A stretch of 64,000 nt of DNA from NCBI RefSeq assembly GCF_001907235.1, contig NZ_MQVS01000012.1:1-64000 (forward strand), read 5' to 3'. The notes beneath the pieces were generated by a model. It made no database searches. It saw only the letters and a list, made by a program, of their open reading frames with translations, and was not told where the DNA came from. The first letter of the stretch is position 1. Every line of letters begins with the position of its first letter. Origin of the DNA: Buchananella hordeovulneris. GTDB lineage: Bacteria; Actinomycetota; Actinomycetes; Actinomycetales; Actinomycetaceae. This document shows positions 43,813 to 51,320 of this stretch, piece after piece. A program made the position numbers and the translations under genes.

Positions 43813-44429
43813 CCACCCTCGTTGTCGCCGACGATCAGGCCCTCATCCGCACCGCCCTGGCCACCATGCTCGACCTGGAAGACGACATCACCGTCATCGG
43901 GCAGGCCGGAACGTGCGCCCAAACCGTCGAGGTAGTGCGGCAGACCCGGCCCGACGTCGTCCTGCTGGATGTGCAGATGCCCGCCGGGCCTGGGGGACCG
44001 AGCGACGGTATCGACGCCATCGGCCCGCTCAAGGCCGCCAGCCCGCGTAGTCACCTCCTCGTGGTCACCACGTTCGCTCGCCCCGGCTACCTGCGCCGGG
44101 CCCTGGAAAACGGAGCGGTCGGCTTCATTCTCAAGGACACACCCGTCGACGAACTCGTGGCCGCCATCCGCAAGATAGCTGCCGGGCAGCGAGTGGTCGA
44201 CCCGGAGCTGGCGGCCGCCAGCCTGTGCGTCGGTGCCAGCCCCCTGACTGAGAAGGAGGCCCTCGTGCTGGCCGCCTCCGCCGGGGGCGTGGGCTCGGAA
44301 GACATCGCCGCCACCGTCCACCTCAGTGTCGGCACCGTCCGTAACTACTTGTCCTCCGCCATCGGCAAGCTTGGGGCCCGCAACCGAGCTGAGGCGTTGC
44401 GCACGGCCATCGACTACGGCTGGGTGTAG
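43809..44429 (+). CDS. Response regulator, NarL/LuxR type
   Basis: This 206-residue regulator has a receiver domain with the acidic pair VADDQALIR and phospho-acceptor Asp54 in VVLLDVQMP, and a C-terminal LuxR helix-turn-helix (LTEKEALVLAAS, then SEDIAATVHLSVGTVRNYLS). It is the target of the kinase encoded just upstream. By analogy with similar four-gene units it probably activates the transporter operon, and the palindromes at 40940-40995 are candidate sites. Confidence 0.94.
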   Translation: MTTLVVADDQALIRTALATMLDLEDDITVIGQAGTCAQTVEVVRQTRPDVVLLDVQMPAGPGGPSDGIDAIGPLKAASPRSHLLVVTTFARPGYLRRALENGAVGFILKDTPVDELVAAIRKIAAGQRVVDPELAAASLCVGASPLTEKEALVLAASAGGVGSEDIAATVHLSVGTVRNYLSSAIGKLGARNRAEALRTAIDYGWV

Positions 44430-44480
44430 CGCGAGTCAAGACCTAGAATTGCCCGACCGCAGGAAAACGGAGGGCCTGAG

Positions 44481-45125
44481 TTGAGCTATGTCGAGATCTG
44501 GGGCTGGGTGTGTGCCATCGTTGGCTCCCTCACCCTCGTTCCCCAAATCGCCCGCATCGTGCGGACCAGCACCTCGGCGGGGGTGTCCCTGAAGTCCTGG
44601 CAGCTGTCGGCCGGATCCTTCTTGGCGTGGACCGGCCACGGGGTGCTGGGGGCCTACTGGAACATCATCATCGCCAACGCACTCTTGGCGGCCTGCGCGC
44701 TGGCCATCTTGCTCCTCATCCAACGCGATCGGCACCTGGCCACGGGGCGGGTCTATTGGCTGGCCCTGGCGCTGGCCGGGGCCTTGGTGGCTGTCCGCAT
44801 CCAGTTCGGTCCCCTGGTCTATGGGCTGGTGGCGGTCGGGCCGCAGGCGGTAGCCATGCTCGCCCAGCTGCGCAGCCTCCTGCGAGAACACGACATCACC
44901 GGGGTCTCCGGTGGGTTCTTGGCCGTCAACGCTGCCGTGCAGGCCTGCTGGAATGCCTGGGCCTGGCTGGCGTGGGATCTGGGCGTGGCCGGAGCCTCGA
45001 CAGTCATGCTGGCCGTGTGCCTGCCGGTGCTCGTGGTCTACCTGGCCCGCCGCCGCGGCTGGCGCCCTGCCACCCTGGTGCCCACCTCCCCGCGCCCCTG
45101 GCAAGAGAAAGGCGCGGGGAGCTAG
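44481..45125 (+). CDS. Two-repeat PQ-loop (SWEET-like) membrane protein
   Basis: This 214-residue protein has seven hydrophobic segments arranged 3+1+3. Each three-helix bundle has a PQ motif: SLTLVPQIARIVRTS (about 20) and VAVGPQAVAMLAQL (about 116), each followed by a Gly-Val-Ser box (SAGVSLKSW and ITGVSGGFLA). Bacterial SemiSWEETs normally have one bundle of about 90 residues. The layout here resembles the duplicated eukaryotic SWEET form. The start is TTG 44481 with GGAGGG 7 bp upstream. Sugar transport is a plausible role, but PQ-loop proteins also move amino acids or act in other processes. Confidence 0.8.
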   Translation: MSYVEIWGWVCAIVGSLTLVPQIARIVRTSTSAGVSLKSWQLSAGSFLAWTGHGVLGAYWNIIIANALLAACALAILLLIQRDRHLATGRVYWLALALAGALVAVRIQFGPLVYGLVAVGPQAVAMLAQLRSLLREHDITGVSGGFLAVNAAVQACWNAWAWLAWDLGVAGASTVMLAVCLPVLVVYLARRRGWRPATLVPTSPRPWQEKGAGS

Positions 45126-45135
45126 CCCCCGCGCC
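45111..45135. terminator. Hairpin between PQ-loop gene and deoD
   Basis: GGCGCGGGG (45111-45119) pairs with CCCCGCGCC (45127-45135). The stem overlaps the stop codon of the PQ-loop gene and serves two convergent genes. Confidence 0.75.
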
Positions 45136-45151
45136 CCTCCCGGTCGCCTGG

Positions 45152-45877
45152 CTAGCTGAGCGCAGCGGCCACCGCCAACTGCAAGGCGTCGGTGAAGCGG
45201 GTCTCCCGCTCCTGCGCGGTCATGTCACCCGAGTGGTCCAGCAGGTGGTCGGACACCGTCAGGATCGTCAGCGCCTCCTTGCCGAACTGGGCCGCCGTGG
45301 CATACAGGCTGGCGGCCTCCATCTCGACCCCGAGCACCCCGTAGCTGGCCAGGAGCTCGGTCTGTCCGGCGGGCGTGAAATAGAAATGGTCCCGCGAGAT
45401 GATCGTGCCCACGTGCACCTGCGCGGCAGCGGCCAGCTCCGGGGTGGACTCAAATGCGGTGACCGCTGCCCGGGCCAGTTCGAAACTAGCGACAGCGGAA
45501 TAGTGCACCCCGGGAATGCGCAGCGAGTTCATGGCCGAGTCCGTGTGGGCCCCGATCGCCACCACCACATCACCAACCTTGACGCTGGGCGCGATGCCGC
45601 CACAGGTGCCAACGCGAATGATGCGCTCAACCCCAAACTGCTCGAACAACTCCGTGGCGTAGATGGTGGCCGAGGGCTGCCCCATTCCTGAGCCCATCAC
45701 CGACAGCGGTTTGCCGTTGACAGTTCCAGTAAAGCCCAGCATGCCGCGCACGTCGTTAACCTGGCGGGCATCCTCCAAGATCAACTCGGCGATGCGTTGG
45801 GCGCGCCGCGGATCCCCGGGCAGCAGGACAGCGGGGGCAAAGTCACCGGGCTCGGCAGCAATGTGGGGGGTAGCCAT
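45152..45877 (-). CDS. deoD: Purine nucleoside phosphorylase, DeoD type
   Basis: DeoD splits purine (deoxy)nucleosides with phosphate to base and (deoxy)ribose-1-phosphate, for salvage. The 241-residue protein begins with the family pattern ATPHIAAEPGDFAPAVLLPGDPRRA. It has GMGQPSATIYATELF, IIRVGTCGGI, and GVLGVEMEAASLYA with the ribose-binding Glu, followed by LTVSDHLLD carrying the catalytic Asp region (SD-type, hexameric class). A GGAGAG site precedes the start. It is monocistronic. Confidence 0.95.
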   Translation of the reverse strand: MATPHIAAEPGDFAPAVLLPGDPRRAQRIAELILEDARQVNDVRGMLGFTGTVNGKPLSVMGSGMGQPSATIYATELFEQFGVERIIRVGTCGGIAPSVKVGDVVVAIGAHTDSAMNSLRIPGVHYSAVASFELARAAVTAFESTPELAAAAQVHVGTIISRDHFYFTPAGQTELLASYGVLGVEMEAASLYATAAQFGKEALTILTVSDHLLDHSGDMTAQERETRFTDALQLAVAAALS

Positions 45878-46000
45878 GGGCTCTCCTTACTCCATAGGTG
45901 TTTAACTGCCATGACACCACAAAAACGGTCCGAAAGCACGACGCGATCTTCTGGAACACCTGTCCAACATGCGAACAGGGGTCGAAGTAGTCGCCCACCC

Positions 46001-46027
46001 AGACTTACCGTCCCGCGGTAAGTGTCT
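46001..46027 (+). promoter_or_regulatory. Palindrome upstream of the metP-like gene
   Basis: ACTTACCG (46003-46010) and CGGTAAGT (46016-46023) form a perfect 8-bp inverted repeat with a 5-bp centre, flanked by AGAC and GTCT. It lies 18-44 bp upstream of the transporter start, a position suited to a repressor site or a leader hairpin. Confidence 0.45.
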
Positions 46028-46044
46028 TTCGGGCAAGGTGGAAC

Positions 46045-47607
46045 ATGACGCAAAAAACCGCTCCCGCGCGCGAACAATGGTCCGGGCAGTACGGCTTTCT
46101 TCTCGCAGCTATCGGCTCAGCCGTCGGCCTGGGCAACATCTGGCGCTTCCCCGGAGTGGCGTACTCCAACGGGGGAGGAGCATTCCTCCTGCCCTACCTT
46201 GTGGCTCTCCTCTTCGTCGGCATTCCCGTTCTGCTCTTCGACTACTCCATCGGGCACCGCTTCCGCGGTAGCGCCCCCACCATCTTTCACCGCATATCCC
46301 GGCGCGCCGAATGGATGGGCTGGTTCCAGGTCCTAATCTGCTTCGTCATCATGTGCTACTACGCCGTCATCATCGCCTGGGCCGCCGCCTACGCCTGGTT
46401 CTCGGTGACCAAAGCCTGGGGCAGCGACGCAGGCACCTTCTTCTTCTCCGAATTCCTCTCCCTGCCCGCCAGCCACCGCCTCACCATCACCCCCGATTGG
46501 AGCGTCCTCGCCCCCCTGGCAGGCGTATGGGCAATCTGTCTCTTCATCATCGCCCGCGGCGTGGCCAAAGGACTGGAAAAGGCAAACCGGGTGTTCATGC
46601 CGCTCCTCGTCGTCCTCTTCACCGCCCTCGTGCTGCGCGCCGTCTTCCTCCCCGGCGCCCTAGACGGCCTGACCGCCTTCTTCACCCCAAACTGGGCCGC
46701 CCTCACCCAAACCTCCGTCTGGATGGCAGCCTTCGCCCAAGTCTTCTACTCGCTGTCCGTGGGCTTCGGCATCATGATGACCTACTCCTCCTACCTCAAA
46801 CGCCGCGCCAACCTGGGAGGTACCGGGCTCGTGGCGGCGTTTGCCAACTCATCCTTCGAAATTCTCGCTGGCGTCGGGGTCTTCGCGGCCCTCGGCTTCA
46901 TGGCATTTCAACAACAAGTATCAGTGGGTGAATTAGAGAACATCTCGGGCGTCTCGCTGTCCTTCATCAGCTTCCCCACCATTGTCACCATGATGCCGGG
47001 CGGCCCGATCTTCGGCCTGCTGTTCTTCACCTCCCTGGTGCTGGCCGGACTAACCTCCCTCACCTCCCTGCTGCAGGTCGTCACCGCCGCCGTGCAAGAA
47101 AAGTTCCGCCTCACCGCCGCCACCGCGGCGCTCGCGGTCGGGATACCCGCGGCCCTGGTCTCCATCCTCCTCTTTGGCACGACCTCCGGGTTGTATTCGC
47201 TGGACATCGTCGATAAACACATCAACGAGATAGGCATCGTCTTCATCGCCTCGACCTACCTGCTCTACGCCAGCGTCGGCAAAAAGCTCCTGGGGGAGTT
47301 GCGGCACTCCTTGAACATCGTCTCCTCGGTTCACGTGGGGCGCTGGTGGGCCATCGCTGTTGGCTATCTGATTCCGGCGGTCTTGCTGTACATGTTGCTC
47401 ACCACGGCCTGGAGCTTGCTCACTAACCGATACGAGGGCTACCCGGTGTGGATGCTCGTGACCCTCGGGGGCGGCTGCCTCCTGTTTGCCGCTGTCGTCA
47501 CCGGATTGCTTTCCCTTCTGCGGTGGCGGCGCGTCGACAACTTCACTCCGCTCACCTTGCCCGCCCAACTCCCGCCCCGCCCGGTAAAGAACGGGAAGGA
47601 AAACTGA
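46045..47607 (+). CDS. Sodium-dependent amino acid transporter, NSS family (MetP-like)
   Basis: This 520-residue Na+-coupled symporter belongs to the neurotransmitter:sodium symporter family. The N-terminus carries the diagnostic GFLLAAIGSAVGLGNIWRFP, with unwound-helix sodium and substrate residues. About eleven or twelve hydrophobic segments follow, including FQVLICFVIMCYYAVIIAWA and MTYSSYLK. The next gene encodes a MetS-type small subunit, so the pair resembles MetPS of Corynebacterium, which takes up methionine and alanine. The substrate is assigned by that analogy. Confidence 0.92.
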   Translation: MTQKTAPAREQWSGQYGFLLAAIGSAVGLGNIWRFPGVAYSNGGGAFLLPYLVALLFVGIPVLLFDYSIGHRFRGSAPTIFHRISRRAEWMGWFQVLICFVIMCYYAVIIAWAAAYAWFSVTKAWGSDAGTFFFSEFLSLPASHRLTITPDWSVLAPLAGVWAICLFIIARGVAKGLEKANRVFMPLLVVLFTALVLRAVFLPGALDGLTAFFTPNWAALTQTSVWMAAFAQVFYSLSVGFGIMMTYSSYLKRRANLGGTGLVAAFANSSFEILAGVGVFAALGFMAFQQQVSVGELENISGVSLSFISFPTIVTMMPGGPIFGLLFFTSLVLAGLTSLTSLLQVVTAAVQEKFRLTAATAALAVGIPAALVSILLFGTTSGLYSLDIVDKHINEIGIVFIASTYLLYASVGKKLLGELRHSLNIVSSVHVGRWWAIAVGYLIPAVLLYMLLTTAWSLLTNRYEGYPVWMLVTLGGGCLLFAAVVTGLLSLLRWRRVDNFTPLTLPAQLPPRPVKNGKEN

Positions 47608-47608
47608 C

Positions 47609-47782
47609 ATGCCTATCGACGCGATCCTGCTGATGTTGGCCGCCTTTGCGGTGGTTTGGGGCGGGCTGGTGGCCAGCATCGTCATGCTTGTCTTCAAGCC
47701 CCAACCTCTCGACGTCTACGACAGTGAGGCGGACGACGCCCTGCTGCTGCCAGGCTACGAAGCCCTTGGGAAGGACACGTAG
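47609..47782 (+). CDS. MetS-like small subunit of NSS transporter
   Basis: This short gene encodes 57 residues and starts 1 bp after the transporter stop, with GGAAGG upstream. The peptide is a single hydrophobic helix (AILLMLAAFAVVWGGLVAS) followed by FKPQP and an acidic tail. This matches the MetS class of small NSS subunits, which have a Trp-Gly-Gly helix and a charged C-terminus. In Corynebacterium MetS is needed for MetP activity. It is easily missed because of its size. Confidence 0.85.
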   Translation: MPIDAILLMLAAFAVVWGGLVASIVMLVFKPQPLDVYDSEADDALLLPGYEALGKDT

Positions 47783-47787
47783 CGCCC

Positions 47788-47837
47788 GCACATGTTAGCC
47801 GGGGCGCGCGTACCTGCCCGCCCCGGCTAACATGTGC
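47788..47837. terminator. Perfect 19-bp inverted repeat after metS
   Basis: GCACATGTTAGCCGGGGCG (47788-47806) and CGCCCCGGCTAACATGTGC (47819-47837) are perfectly complementary with a 12-nt loop. It begins 6 bp after the MetS stop. No T-tract follows, so it acts as a strong hairpin terminator or mRNA end. The next gene starts 29 bp later. Confidence 0.75.
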
Positions 47838-47866
47838 CTGGCCCATACCCACCTTCTAGGAGAGCC

Positions 47867-48619
47867 ATGCATCGCCTCGTTGCTTTCGATCTGGACGACA
47901 CCCTGGCCCCGTCGAAGTCCCCCCTGCCGACCGAAATGGCCCAGGCCCTGTCGGATCTGCTGGATGCCGTCGAAGTCTGCATCATCTCCGGCGGGCAGAT
48001 GGGGCAATTCACTGCGCAGGTGCTCTCCCACCTGCCCCTGGCCGATCAGCAGGCCCGCCGCCTGCACCTGATGCCGACTTGCGGGACCCGCTACTACACC
48101 TGGGACGGGAGCCAATATGCCCTGCGCTACGCGCACGATCTGACGGACTGCCAGCGTGCCGATGCCATGGCGGCGTTGGAAAAGCAAGCCAAACGGCTCG
48201 GTCTGTGGGAGGCCGAGCCGTGGGGGGACATCCTGGAAGACCGGGGCTCCCAGATAACTTTTTCCGCCCTAGGGCAGCAGGCGCCGCTCGCGGCCAAGAA
48301 AGCCTGGGACCCGACCGGGGAGAAGAAGGAAGCGCTACGGGCCGCCGTTGCCCCGCTATTGCCGGAACTGGAGGTGCGTTCCGGCGGCTCCACCTCGGTG
48401 GACATTACCCTCAAGGGCGTGGATAAGGCCTACGGTATTAGGCGACTGGCCGAAGAAACCGGTCTGGCCTTGGCCGACATGTTGTTCGTTGGTGACCGCC
48501 TCGACGAGGGGGGAAACGACTACCCTGTCAAAGCGCTCGGCGTGCAGTGCGTGGCGGTACGCGGTTGGCAGGATACCGTCCAAGTGGTGCGACAGTTTTT
48601 GGCGGCCCGGGCGGCTTAG
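47867..48619 (+). CDS. HAD-superfamily (class IIB) phosphatase
   Basis: This 250-residue hydrolase begins VAFDLDDTLAPSKSPLP, with the nucleophile and general acid Asp pair of HAD enzymes. Motif II is IISGGQMG (Ser in place of Thr is normal), and the C-terminal VGDRLDEGGNDYPVK carries the metal-binding Asp residues. The C2B-type cap and the VDITLKGVDKAYGIRRL segment resemble sugar-phosphate phosphatases and eukaryotic-type phosphomannomutases. Either a phosphatase or a mutase role is possible. The start ATG 47867 follows TAGGAGAG. Confidence 0.85.
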   Translation: MHRLVAFDLDDTLAPSKSPLPTEMAQALSDLLDAVEVCIISGGQMGQFTAQVLSHLPLADQQARRLHLMPTCGTRYYTWDGSQYALRYAHDLTDCQRADAMAALEKQAKRLGLWEAEPWGDILEDRGSQITFSALGQQAPLAAKKAWDPTGEKKEALRAAVAPLLPELEVRSGGSTSVDITLKGVDKAYGIRRLAEETGLALADMLFVGDRLDEGGNDYPVKALGVQCVAVRGWQDTVQVVRQFLAARAA

Positions 48620-48626
48620 CCGCCCG
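48608..48626. terminator. Hairpin between HAD gene and DM13 gene
   Basis: CGGGCGG (48608-48614) pairs with CCGCCCG (48620-48626). The loop contains the HAD stop codon. It lies between convergent genes. Confidence 0.6.
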
Positions 48627-48641
48627 AGCCGCCGCGGGTCG

Positions 48642-49268
48642 TTAGGCGACCGGCTCCAGAGCAGCGGCCCCGAAGGAGACCGAGAAGTCCTCACACCACA
48701 GGTCCACCGTTGGCCACTGGGCCGGGTCAAAGTCCGCGGGCAGGTCATAGACCTGGTTACCGAGGTTGCCCTTGAGCGGGGCCACATCCAGATGCGGGTG
48801 GTCAGCGGCCGTGAACCAACCATCGCGCCCCTCCACTACCGGGCCAGCCGACAACCACACCCGCACATCGGGGCCCAGGGAGGTAGACAAGTTCTCGAAC
48901 ACCAGCTGGTGGCTGCCGTCCGGCAAGCGCACGATGCTGGCCCGCCCGGAGGTGTCGTGCTCGTGCGAGATGAAGGTGCCTGCCGCAACCTCGCGCGCCA
49001 CCTCTTCACTCGGCGCGGGCTCCGAATCCTGCGGGGCGGGGGTGGACGGGGCGGGTGTCGCGGCGTCCGTCGGCACGGGGGAGGAGCTGGCAGTCGCCGC
49101 TCCCGGAGCGCTTGGGCTCACCGCGGCCGACGGGCGGGTGGCCACCGTGGGCAGGGCGTCGTCTACTCGCTTGTCGATGAACAGCAGCCACGGCTGAAAG
49201 AGGACTAAAGCAACTATCAGCGCCACGGACCCGATAGCCCCAATGATCATCCACTTCTTTTTGCGCAC
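48642..49268 (-). CDS. Membrane-anchored DM13-domain protein
   Basis: This 208-residue protein has a basic start, one transmembrane helix (MIIGAIGSVALIVALVLFQPW) and a Ser/Thr/Pro linker (about 45-90) projecting outside. The C-terminal domain (about 95-208) fits DM13: AGTFISHEHDTSGRASIV, FENLSTSLGPDVRVWLS, LKGNLGNQVYDLP, and VDLWCEDFSVSFGAAAL with the single conserved Cys. DM13 domains are proposed to act in redox or electron transfer at the surface. It lies upstream of a small thioredoxin-like gene on the same strand order, 55 bp away. Confidence 0.85.
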   Translation of the reverse strand: MRKKKWMIIGAIGSVALIVALVLFQPWLLFIDKRVDDALPTVATRPSAAVSPSAPGAATASSSPVPTDAATPAPSTPAPQDSEPAPSEEVAREVAAGTFISHEHDTSGRASIVRLPDGSHQLVFENLSTSLGPDVRVWLSAGPVVEGRDGWFTAADHPHLDVAPLKGNLGNQVYDLPADFDPAQWPTVDLWCEDFSVSFGAAALEPVA

Positions 49269-49323
49269 AGGAACTCACCTCACGTTTCGGCAATTGCAGT
49301 CATTTAGCACTTGCCCCAACGCC

Positions 49324-49665
49324 TCAAGCCCTCACACTTGTTCCCAACCCCTTTAGTGCGATACGCCACCCTGCCTGGCCGGGCACCTGGCCGTCCCAGC
49401 GTGCAGTGACGCGGCCGTCTGCTCGCACAAACAACACCGTAGGGGTCGCGCGCACCTGGAAACGTGCGGCGATATCAAAGTGCTCCGCCACATTTATCTC
49501 CACGAGGTTCACCTGCGGGTAGTCCCGCAAAGCCAGGTGGGCGCGGGTGCGGGCCGCTTGACAGGGGCGGCACAGGGGGGTGGCCAGCAGCACGACGCTG
49601 CCGCCTGTTCCCCAGTGGTCGCCCACCTCTCGGGGATCCACCCAGTCGCCAACTGCACCTATCAC
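49324..49665 (-). CDS. Thioredoxin-like protein
   Basis: This 113-residue thioredoxin-fold protein has the active site CRPC (LATPLCRPCQAARTRAHL), the strand YPQVNLVEINVAEH, and the cis-Pro loop RATPTVLFVRADGRV. CRPC differs from the classical CGPC and may alter redox potential. No signal peptide is seen, so it is probably cytoplasmic. I choose GTG 49665 because upstream codons lie in the divergent promoter of the methyltransferase gene and add nothing family-like. The next gene on this strand is the DM13 protein. Confidence 0.8.
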   Translation of the reverse strand: MIGAVGDWVDPREVGDHWGTGGSVVLLATPLCRPCQAARTRAHLALRDYPQVNLVEINVAEHFDIAARFQVRATPTVLFVRADGRVTARWDGQVPGQAGWRIALKGLGTSVRA

Positions 49666-49719
49666 GCGCCTACCGTAGCTGGATTGGTGCCGTGGTTGCC
49701 CAACCGGCACACTGGGGGC

Positions 49720-50574
49720 ATGCTCATCGAACTGTCGCAAGCTGACGACCCCCGCCTGGTGGATTACACGGGGCTGACCGATGTTGCCCTCCGCACCCAG
49801 GTGGAAGAGCCCGCAGGCCTCTACATGGCGGAGTCAACCAATGTGATAGCTCGGGCGGTGGCGGCCGGCCACCGGCCCCGCTCGGTGCTGGTGGCTCCCA
49901 AGTGGCTCGCCGCCCTGGCCCCAGTGCTGCGTGCGGCAGGTGGGCAGGCTGATGGGGGAGACATTCCCGTCTTCGTGGCCCCCGAGCCGCTCCTCCAGCA
50001 GATCACGGGCTTCCACCTGCACCGCGGGGCCTTGGCGGCCATGGTGCGCCCCCAGTTGGCGACGGTGGAAGACGTTTTGTCCCGCGCCCGGCAAGGACGG
50101 GGGGCCCGTCGGGTGGCGATCTTGGAGGGATTGGTGGATCACACCAACGTGGGGGCCGCGTTTCGGTCCGCCGCCGCCTTGGGTATCGACGCGGTGCTGG
50201 TGACCCCCACCTGTGCCGATCCGCTCTACCGCCGTAGCGTACGCGTGTCGATGGGGGGAGTATTCCAGGTGCCGTGGACCCGCATCGGGCCCTGGCCCAA
50301 CCTGGAGGTGCTGCACGCGGCGGGCTTTACCGTGGCGGCGCTGGCGCTCAGCCCCACCGCGGTGACTTTGGACGAATTCGTGGCCAGCGGGGTGCTGGAG
50401 AAAAAGGTGGCATTCGTCTTCGGGGCGGAAGGCGACGGCCTGGCCCGGCACACCATCGCGACGTGCGACCAAGTAGTGCGCATCCCGATGGCCGGGGAGG
50501 TGGATTCCCTGAACGTGGCGGCCGCAGCCGCGGTGACGTTCTGGGCAACACGACCGGCGGGAGGTACAGATTAG
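49720..50574 (+). CDS. SpoU/TrmH-family RNA 2'-O-methyltransferase
   Basis: This 284-residue SPOUT methyltransferase has the three knot motifs: LVDHTNVGAAFRSAAALG (motif 1), VAFVFGAEGDGLA (motif 2) and RIPMAGEVDSLNVAAAAAV (motif 3). An N-terminal substrate-binding region of about 110 residues precedes them. The target could be a tRNA or rRNA ribose; the family covers TrmH and RlmB-like enzymes. ATG 49720 has no clear ribosome binding site (ACTGGGGGC upstream). It is divergent from the thioredoxin gene. Confidence 0.9.
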   Translation: MLIELSQADDPRLVDYTGLTDVALRTQVEEPAGLYMAESTNVIARAVAAGHRPRSVLVAPKWLAALAPVLRAAGGQADGGDIPVFVAPEPLLQQITGFHLHRGALAAMVRPQLATVEDVLSRARQGRGARRVAILEGLVDHTNVGAAFRSAAALGIDAVLVTPTCADPLYRRSVRVSMGGVFQVPWTRIGPWPNLEVLHAAGFTVAALALSPTAVTLDEFVASGVLEKKVAFVFGAEGDGLARHTIATCDQVVRIPMAGEVDSLNVAAAAAVTFWATRPAGGTD

Positions 50575-50688
50575 GGGTTTCCGCAGGCGTGGCAACTCGG
50601 CGTGTCCTCCACAGGCAGGCAGCTAGCTATTGCCTCCTGCCGGTACCAGCCGGACAGTGAAGCCTCTACCAACTGTCTGGAGGTTGTC

Positions 50689-51279
50689 ATGGCCCACTCA
50701 TCAACCCTGCCGCCCACTGCCGTTGTCGACGCATCTGCCAGCTGCCCACCAAGCGGCATGTACGGCCCGCGCGGCTGGAGCGTACAGGGAGGCATCTGGG
50801 AGATACTCACCCCCCACCTAGAACTAGACAACTGGGATCTGCTCAGTGCCCCCGCGGCGCGGGTGGTTGGCGGTGCGCCAGTCGCCGACTATCTCGCTTT
50901 CAGCGGGGTGGGAGCCAAGACCGCCCGGTTGCTGCTGGACGCTCTGCCCGCCGCCGCCTTGGCGGATCGACAGAACTACGGTCCCAGCTTGGGCGCCTGT
51001 CCGCGTGCCAGTCTGGCACACCCGGAGCTGCGGCTGGCCGGCTACGGCATCGGCCCGCAGCGCGGCGACGAACGGGTCACCGTCACCACGCTGGTAGTGC
51101 GCGACTTTCCCTGCCGTGCCGTGCCGACGCACCACAGCTGCCAATGTGAGTGCGGTGCCCTGTGGCAAGCGGTAGCACACCGCTATCAGCTTGACGCCGT
51201 ACACCCACCCGACGAGATCACGCAGGTGTGGGTAGGGGCCGGACAATTGGAGGCCGCCTGGCGTCTGTGGTGGGACTGA
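50689..51279 (+). CDS. Hypothetical protein
   Basis: I do not recognise this 196-residue protein. ATG 50689 follows TGGAGGTTGTC, a good ribosome binding site, so I prefer it to an in-frame GTG at 50602. The protein is soluble, with no signal peptide. It contains ILTPHLELDNWDLLSAPA, a Gly/Ala-rich DYLAFSGVGAKTARLLLDAL helix, VTTLVVRDFPCRAVP and a Cys/His cluster HHSCQCECG that could bind a metal. The end is Trp-rich (AWRLWWD). It is 41 bp before pyrD on the same strand and might be co-transcribed with it. Confidence 0.7.
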   Translation: MAHSSTLPPTAVVDASASCPPSGMYGPRGWSVQGGIWEILTPHLELDNWDLLSAPAARVVGGAPVADYLAFSGVGAKTARLLLDALPAAALADRQNYGPSLGACPRASLAHPELRLAGYGIGPQRGDERVTVTTLVVRDFPCRAVPTHHSCQCECGALWQAVAHRYQLDAVHPPDEITQVWVGAGQLEAAWRLWWD

Positions 51280-51320
51280 AGGCGGTCGGGACGTCGGGCA
51301 AGTCCCACTAGGCTGAAGGC

